Source: Elysia marginata
Lineage: Eukaryota; Mollusca; Gastropoda; Plakobranchidae
Direction of reading: 5' to 3'
DNA length: 31,540 nucleotides
Assembly (NCBI GenBank): GCA_019649035.1
Contig: BMAT01003629.1
Span: 130,524 to 162,063, forward strand
Part shown: in pieces, positions 21,201-30,200 of the stretch
Layout: every line of letters begins with the position of its first letter
Position numbering within the stretch: position 1 is the first letter of the stretch
Made by a program: the position numbers and the translations under genes
The notes under the pieces: generated by a model
Seen by the model: only the letters and a program-made list of their open reading frames with translations
Databases searched by the model: none
What the model was told of the DNA's origin: nothing

Positions 21201-24200
21201 GTGATGTCTCCCCGCGGCTGCTGCTGCTGTGGCTGGCAGACTGCAGAAGAGGTATTGGTGGTGGTGGAGGGGTTGTTGGTGGTGGTAGAGGAGGTGGAGG
21301 AGGAAGAACCCAGATGAAACATGACGGGCATTTTGTTGGGGCTGCCTGGGACGGCAGGAAGTGAATGGGGGGCTGAGCTCAGGTGAGGAAATGGACAGGA
21401 TACGGGACGGGCATTACCAGCAGTAGTAGCGGTCTCCCCTCCTGATCCTGACATTGCCCCGGGAGAGGAAGAAGAATTGGACAGTTGGGGGTAATGATGG
21501 TAGTTGTGTAGGTGATGAGAGGGAGGAGGATGATGCACATGGTGGTACGTGGTCAAGGCTGCATGGTCGGGATGGAAGGAAACGGAGAAATGTGAGAGAA
21601 GGTATACCGAGGGGACTTAAACAAACTGACATGGAAGCAGGAAGCTAAAGCGTAGCCTTAAGTTATGAGCTCATGAAAAGCATGCAAAGCGTTATGCTAT
21701 GGGTAAACAAAAACATTGTGTCAAATTATACAGAATGCAAACTGCATATTAGAAAAAATTAAGGAAACTGTAAATTCTTTATGCACCAAATTCGCAATCA
21801 TTGTTTTATGAGACGATTGAGTAGGCTTTCCTATAATTCAAAGCATTTAGTAGACAAAGTTGACTGATTGAAAAGATTATAGAGCAAAACCCAGTATCCA
21901 TGCATTTTTATCTAGTATGCAAAATAGCAATCAAATGTACAGTGAAATGGTATCTGATACAGGATAGAGAACAGATGTTTTATTAAAATTTAAAAAAAAA
22001 ACAACTTCATTTTAAGTTTGATTTGCAGCTCTACTGTACTCTCCAAAAGGTTAGCTGTTTTTTACATTTTATTTTTCAGCTGCCCTGGTTGAAAAGGAAA
22101 AGTCTCATTCATCATAAAAGGCTATTAAATTGAAAACCCCATGAAAATCGGAATACTTGCATCCCTGAATATATAAAGCTAGACTTCTTTTTTTTAAAAC
22201 ATCTAATATCTGATTGTATCAAACATTGTTTCCCTTTTTAAATAAAATTGGTTCTTAATCAGTGGAACCCCTAAATAAAGACCTAGGAAAATGGTAAAAA
22301 CATGTCTCATAAGAGGGTAAGTGATGGACCTCAACTATAAAGTCACATAAGAGGGGTTGTCTTTATTGAGGGGGGTCCCAATTGAGGGGTCCCATGGGGG
22401 TTCCCCTGTACTCAACACTCTTGCAAAATCAGTATCCAAGAAACAAAATATAAAAGGAAAAAATCAGCACAGAAAGAAAGAAAAAAAAACTTGTGAAGAA
22501 TTAGAAAACTCTCCAAACCATATGAAGTATTTTCACGGAGACTTTTATAAACTATATTTATTTTTGGTTTAATTAACAGACAAAAATTTAAAAATGTCTT
22601 TTCATTTTCTCTTCACGTTGGATCTGGATTATAAAGCTGATAACCAAAGACAGCAACCTCAAAATTAGTACAGCTTTGTCAAGTAAGCTCTGTCTACATA
22701 GAAAGCATTCAATAAATGTCAGCTTACCTCCTTCAGCTTTATCCACTTAAACCATAAAAAGGAAAAAACAAAATCAATATGTTTTATCTAACCATTCTCT
22801 TTTCTGCAACTTACCTAAACTTACATAGATTTAAAAACTATTCCTGACCTTCAATTAACATTATACCCATCAGTGAGTGAAAAAGAAAAAAAAACAATGC
22901 TGAGGTAAATAAAGTCAGGTGAAACTTGAATGACAAAATATCGGTCTGATCCCACAACCCCTTCTCCTAAATCATGTCGCTTTCTCACTCCCTCTTTCTC
23001 TCTTTTTTCAAAGGAATTAGGTTTCTTACAGTGCTTTCTGGGTGAACCAATGAGATTTGTGGCATAAGGAGGTGGTGTGACCATTCCCACGCTTGATCTT
23101 CTCCAGGAAGGTCCCGAGCCAGCGTTAGGAGGAGTTCCTACACAGAACTGAACTATATTTGTTAGGGGAAAAAAAGAGAAACATAATTCAAATTTTATAC
23201 CTTTTACAGCTATAAAAGTACAGAGATGCTTCTATGGCCTGACAAAAATGCCTGAACTTTTTAAAATGCTAACCGTTCACCTTGCGGCACGCCAAATTAG
23301 AAGTACCATTACTAAATAAAGACACCAACTGATCAAGGATTTGTAGATTTTTTACATCTGCCGTACGATGCTGGAATTCTCGCAAATGCCGGATTTCCAT
23401 TCAATTTAGATTATGAAATAAGTGGAAAAAATATACCTTGGTTCTTCTTAAGTTTCTCTCTAAACCCACAAAAACATGAAGGTATCACAAATAAATCTAA
23501 AAAAAATTAAGTATTGTGTAGTGAATGTTATGCCTAGTGAGTGACATTTTGTTCCAATTGTCGAAAATGTAACTAATTAAAACATTCATAATTATAAGGT
23601 TCTAGTGTAAAATTAGATATATTTTGTCACTTTAATAGAATGTTCAACAGATTTATGAATTTTTTTTACAACTTTTCAGTATTGGGTAGCCATAAATATA
23701 ACACATTACGACACAGTTTTGCCTTTCCAAAAAAAATAAACATTGTTTTAAGAATGGGTTGCCTAATATCCAATCACAAATATCCTATAAAGCATCCATA
23801 CTTTTAGAATAATAGATTTCTTTTGTTATTGAATTGCTATGTCCTCAATAAACATAGAGTTGTAACTACATGTATAAGGTCTTGTACCTTTCCAGGTATA
23901 AGTTTTTTTTTTCCTTTTTTTTTCTTTTCATCAGTCAAGATGATAATTTCTCTATATTATAAACACAATTGAAAGAGTGCTGGGTAAGTTTTATATTTTC
24001 ACCTCAGTGTCCATGTTTCAAGGACCAACTTTTGGGAATGCCTCAATTAGCATGTTGGATTGCCACAGTTACAGATAAGTTGAAGGGGAAGAAGGAAGCG
24101 GCATAGAATGGAGAGAAGGGGTAACAGTAGCAAAAGAAGTAAAAAGCTTAGTCGCATATTATCTTTCAGTAGACAAAAAAAGAAAGTCATCACCGACTTG

Positions 24201-27200
24201 TGACCTAAATAAACTTAAATAAGATGTAAAAGAATTGACACCCACCAGCAGGTGGTGAATACGACCCGGCGTTGACAGCATCAACACCAGAGAGACGTGC
24301 TTCCTTGACAGCCCCACCAGCAGTTACGCTTTGAGCTTCACCCTCCTGGTTAGTTCAGAAAAAGAAAACATAAAGCAAGCGTGAATTATGAGACATAATT
24401 CTTGCAATACAACATTTATTACCTTTTTTTTTCTAATGAGGGATATTTAGCAGCTAGGTTCACAGAGAGCTGTACACCAGAAATCTTTACAACAAAGATA
24501 CACCTTTCAGAGTTACTGTTTTTGTCGTAAACTTTTGAAACTTGACTAGGCCTATAGTATTTTAATTTTATCTCTGTTGTTATGGACCTGTTATTGTTGT
24601 TGCTTTGGCCCTACATTTGTGAAACTTGAGGATTAGGCCTATAGCATTTTTAACATCATTCTGAGGTGATCACAAACTTGTCATTGTTGTTAACATTAAT
24701 TTTATAAATACCATCATAACAAATTTTGCAAAAAGAATAAATCCCAAGGAAGAAAAAAGACACGACACAAATCTGTGACAAAGACAATGAAACAAATTTT
24801 TATTGAAAAATGTTAAAAACACACCTTGGCCTTGACTGGGGAGGTGACTTTTGACTTAGCAGGGTTCCTCAGCGTGACCTCAGGCTCGCATTTGATTGTT
24901 GCTGGGACAGATATTGGAGTAGGCGGACTTGGGTCGGTCTCCATTGGCAGGGTCACAGGTCTGACAGTGTTGAGAGAGGGGGCTGCTGGGACAGCCGGAT
25001 CATTGACTCTCTCAGCTGGCTTGGAAGGGCTAGATTTCAGCTTTGCTTTTGGAGATCGATGTACAGACGAGCTTGAAAGGAACAAAAGAGAAGAGACCTG
25101 TTAACATATACGTACAAACTCTTCTTTCAATTATAACCAAAAAATGTAAGTTTTGCTTCTTTTCTCAGTTTCATACCATTTTTTGGGGTTAAAACTGTAA
25201 AGGAATAGTACATTACTTCCATAACATACTATCTTTCTTTATTACTGTACTTCTACAGACTGTACTGTAATACTCTGTTTGCCATAAAATTGATAATTTT
25301 TAATAAATTCAATTGACATTTTATACTGTTTGAATAAACTTCAATGAAATGATTGATACCTTAATTTTTTCCCTCCCATATTATCATTTTATTTCTTTCT
25401 TCATAATTAGGACACAGGACTGTCTCTAAAATATCTGAAATATTAATTTAGCACCAACAAAGAAAAGACACCCTCTTGGTTTGACAGGGTTCAATTCTAT
25501 CAGATTATTATCAGTTAGAAGAAAGTCCCACTCCTGGCAATCCACTAGAGTTTACCTGAAAGAAGCCATCTCTTCCTCCGCAAGTGGTGCTCGCTTCACA
25601 CTGACACTCTCGTCACCTGAAGACAAAAATACAACAACAGCTGAGATTTTTTAATACATTTGCACAAAACCTCTTCTCAGTATAAAATGCTGCTTTCTTT
25701 TCGACATTTACAGTGCACCAATCCTTATTTCACATGCTTTCTGTTTTATTCAAACTATAAGTTGAGCTAGAGGTTTATGTCTATACTGTGTTGCCCTGAT
25801 TGTAGGCCAAGTTTATGCACAATATTTTACATTATGTTTTTTTTTCCATTTCACAAAGAAGAAAACGGACATGAGGAACACAATGAAAAAAAAAGTCAAA
25901 ACATTTGAAAGTTACTTATAAATAGAATAGCTCTCCAGTAACTCCATCCCCTCTGTTGAGACTAAACAGGGAATTTGCCCACTGCTGAAGCTGTCAAGAA
26001 GCACAGAGAACGGCCAATAGAACAGATAACAAAATTAGCCTCAGATAGAGGAGACTTTCCACAGCGTCATCATAATCCCTGCACTAAGCAACACGTGGAT
26101 GATGAAAATAAAGTTGTCACATTTTTGCCTATTTACCCCATTATATATTCAGTGATAGAGACTTATGAAAAACAAAGCTGAAGTTGACTTACATCAACTT
26201 CCAAAACAGGATTGGCCGCATTGAGCATAGGATGTAATAAAAAAAACCCCCAAAAAACAGGGTTTTCTGAGTTAAAAAAATACTTTTGTAAACTTGATGC
26301 TTGATCATGAACAAAAAAATTAATATCTGAATCAGGTGAAATGATGATTTGTGCTCTGTATATAATCTTCATAAAGTGGCATTACAAGAAAGATAAATGA
26401 GCATTAGCTCCATAGGCTTGGAGGCCTTACCTAAGGTTATGGTTTTGACCCTAGTCTACAGCTTTTTATGATTTCCCCCCATCTGGGGGCCTTCTCTGTC
26501 TCTGGTTTTGACCCTAGTCTACAACAACTTTTTATAATTTCCCCCCAACATTAATTGATAGCTTCCATCTCTCAAGACTAATTAAACATGCACAAGGTCA
26601 TCCCTCACTTCATAAAACTCCAACTAAGCACAAAAGCAAATTTGAACACCTTTTTTACATAATAGCCTACAGACCTGCCTAGTTGGGATATTCAAAAATA
26701 GTAGTGGTGGACATGAAAATTACTAGTTTTGGGAGAAAATTAGTAGTCAACCTAACTTTACAAAAACTTTTTTCGTAATTATACTGCGCATATTTTCAAT
26801 GAAAGGGGATTAGACATCAAAGTATATCCAGTTAATAATAAGCTAGGATCCGTTGTGATTGTGATGAGAGAGTCCACTAAATCCACTTTCAGATTCACAG
26901 GTTATTTCATATTCATACACTTCATGGGCATGTGTTGTTTCGATGAGCTTTGTCATGAAAGAATACAAAGCAATCCGATGTAGGCTAGTCTGAGCCAAGT
27001 CCCTACTACGCCATTAGAATTAGCGGTAAAAAAATGACCCAGGCGAATCGAATAGACGAGTTTTGGTATCGGGAAATAATAATCGCTACCCATTTACCTC
27101 CATTTTGATTGTATCATCGCTACGAGTAAGACAGCTGTAGGTAGATGTAGATATACTCGTAATCCCTCAGTTTTCTGACCACATCCGACAAATAACATTC

Positions 27201-30200
27201 GCATTTCCGGTTAGGAACATCGTTTTAATATTCTTTCGTATTATTCGTTTTTTTCTTAGTTTGTCTTTGGTACCAGACTAAAAAAATCCGTAGCAGCTCT
27301 GACCAAAGTCGTAATTTCGCAGTCAAGGCTTTTTGGGGGCTTTTTTTCGTAGGAGTACGAATTTTTCGCAGTACTAGGCAGGTCTGATAATAGCCGATAT
27401 GTGCACCCACTTTTTTTTATTTATTCTAAACAAAAAGTTAAATCACTTTTCAAAGTATTTATTGGCACAAATTCTTTTACAGAAATAAAAGTAAAAAACG
27501 CAAGTTTTAAAAGGTTTCTTGAGCTTTATGTAATTTATTTTATTACTTATGAAACCTCTATTAACTGTCACAAATTTATTGGTTCAAAAGAGATTTGAAG
27601 CAAAAGGTTAAAATTTCTAAGATTGGCCAAGTACGGCAGAAAAGTGCACTTTTTTAAACATCTAAAATGTCCATATGGTTTGGGGTACAAAAAAAAATTG
27701 AAAAAAGCTATTTTTTTCTCATGCAGCTCATGGGTGCCATGAAAACTGCATGTTGCTGCCATATTGGATAAAAATTGTAAATTTTAGTCTCTTTACTCTC
27801 GTCAATTTGTATTATTTAATTGCATTCACATTTTCTCATAAATGTAAAAATTTTGTCAAACGCTTTTGTACATAACAGTTGAATTACATTTTACACGAAT
27901 TTTCCATTTTTTTTTTGTACATAATGCAAGTAATAAATTGTCATCCTTTTCTAATTTGTACTAAAAAAATTTGTATTTGAAAAGTATACTGCAAGCCAGG
28001 GTTTTGATAAAGGCAATAGCGTAGTACTATAAGTTGAGGCAGTTAAATTTTTTATTGAAGTGGCATATTTTTTACAGCATTTTAACATAGATCTAGTTCT
28101 TATTTTCAAAATTATTTTTTATAAAATAGAAACAATCCTCTTTGAAACCAGTGTCATTCTGTTGAGAAAAATATATACTTTTATAATTTCAACAAATCTG
28201 AAATTTGACCATGTGACCCATATAACCGCTATACAAAGGGGCGCAGCATTCTCCCTTAATGTTGACAAGATTTCCAAACCCTTCACAATGATAGTGGTTG
28301 TTTACTTGTAACTGAAATTAGGACTTACCAGCTTCCATACACAAATTTTCAGGAACCATGACATAGTCCTGGATAAGAGAAATCAAAATGATAGCTTACA
28401 TTAGGTCAGAACAGAAGATATTACAGGCAAATAGGAAAGAGCCCCCTGAATATAACAGTATTTCTGTGTCTGTTAAAATCCTAGTCAAATACTTCTAGGT
28501 TCATTTGACTATAAATACAAAGTTTGATGACAGAGATAGCAAATAATTAAAAAAAAAAACCATAACATTTTGCTGCTTCTAGGCTTCATATTAATGATCA
28601 CATGGGTATAACCTAAACAAGATGCAGAGAAATTAGGTATGTACTATTTTTGTTGATATACAGATTTGATATTCGGTTAGCAGTTTTATCACCGAATTGT
28701 ATATTGTGAGGGCTGGCAGTGATATTTGAGGTATCAGTAGCTCTCTTTGTTATGGAAAACAGACTAATAAGCTCTTGCAATTTTTTTTAAAGAATGGTAT
28801 CATAGATATCTAAACATGTCCTTGCAAAACAAATGACCTTCTTTGGTTTGGGACTTTAGTAAACCAAATACAAGTATATTAATTCTCTACCATTACTTTC
28901 GACCTACCTAATCTGCTTTCCCAAAACTATGGCAGTGGTTTTAACAATGAATAACAGAAGTCATCTATTTCATCTATTTCTGCAGTTGATTTTTTTGGGG
29001 GGAGGGTTTTTTTGTAAATTAACTGCCATTGGGTTTGCAAGGAGATATGCCATTTTGAGATGCACATAATCTTGTTTTAAGATCACTGTCCATCTTTTGG
29101 TAGAAAAATTAAAATGCAAAATAATTTAAACAGCATACGTGTAAGGCTACCACAAAATGAGTCAATATGAGGAATTTTGTGATATGGAGTATGATACATC
29201 ATTGGACTTTAAAATCCCCCTAAGATTGTGAAACAATATTTTGATATCTAAACGAAGTCCTGAGATATTACACTTGAAAGACAAGGAATCGAAGTGCACT
29301 AATTTTCAACAGATTGGAAAATTGGACTGAAAGTTTTCATATTCTAAAAGCCAAAAGGGCATTACTGTGTTCTAAGGACCTTTAAAATACATTTAAAAAT
29401 TTTTTTGAGGTGGTTTCATGAGTGGATATGATAAAAAACAACATAAACTTTCAAATTATGCAAAAAGGTTTTTTAATAAAAATTTGACCACCCACTTTCT
29501 TGATTGGTCCTGCACCGCATGTAAACTGATTTTGTGGGAGCCCTACATATCTCAATAGACATAATATGCCGTTTGAGGGACGATTATTTCACAACTATAA
29601 ACAAAAGATGTAAAATTTTAATGGAGTATGACAATATATGTAGTTATGAAAGGAAGATAATCCCCATGATATTTTCAGAAAATGGCATACAATTTGAAAG
29701 TTCAATTAGTTCTTTCTATTACTGCCAACTTATCTAAATAATTTAATAAAAGTCTGCCAAGCTTTATTTTCTTTTCTGTAACTTACATCTGGAGTTGATC
29801 GTCCTGAGCGACCTTTAACCTCATCTTTCTCAATCTTGGTAAAGTCTGTCGTTTCTGTGAGGGTGGTCACCATTTCCTCCTCTTTGTCCTCAGGAATCTA
29901 ATTGAGACCAAGAACAAATTTGTTACTAAGATAAAGAAGGTTGTTTCTATGGGGATAAATAACAAAGTCTTTAAGATCAACAACCAACAATGGCTATTTA
30001 AGTTCCCTTAGATCAATATATAATAAATTTTCTGTGCAAATTCAAAGCTCTGATGGAAGATGTCCTTGAATTAACTCAAATACATCCACATGACTGTGCA
30101 TTTCTTTTGATAAAATGTATGTTAGCTTTTGAAACTTTTAAAGAAATTATGATAAGTATCCTTCATAAAAAGCTGAATAAAAGAGTTGTTGTATCAATGC

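Larger units (their letters stand above)
21559..23029 (-). other. ULK intron containing the candidate microexon
   Basis: A 1.47-kb interval with the 149-bp MITE, a solo MITE end and the 18-nt microexon at 22728-22745. The flanking exons also join in phase without the microexon. Confidence 0.8.
23153..25555 (-). other. Three ULK introns
   Basis: Introns of 1.09 kb, 479 bp and 484 bp separate the linker exons in this stretch. They are AT-rich, with T and A runs; no element was recognised. Confidence 0.8.
25617..28328 (-). other. ULK intron downstream of the LIR exon, 2.7 kb
   Basis: Contains the 63-bp-period duplication and the 719-bp MITE. The remainder from 27400 to 28328 is very AT-rich with no supported feature. 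Confidence 0.85.

Noticed and set aside
21108-21648. Plus-strand Val/Glu- and Arg-rich frames
   Set aside because: They are the complement of the low-complexity ULK exon and its acceptor.
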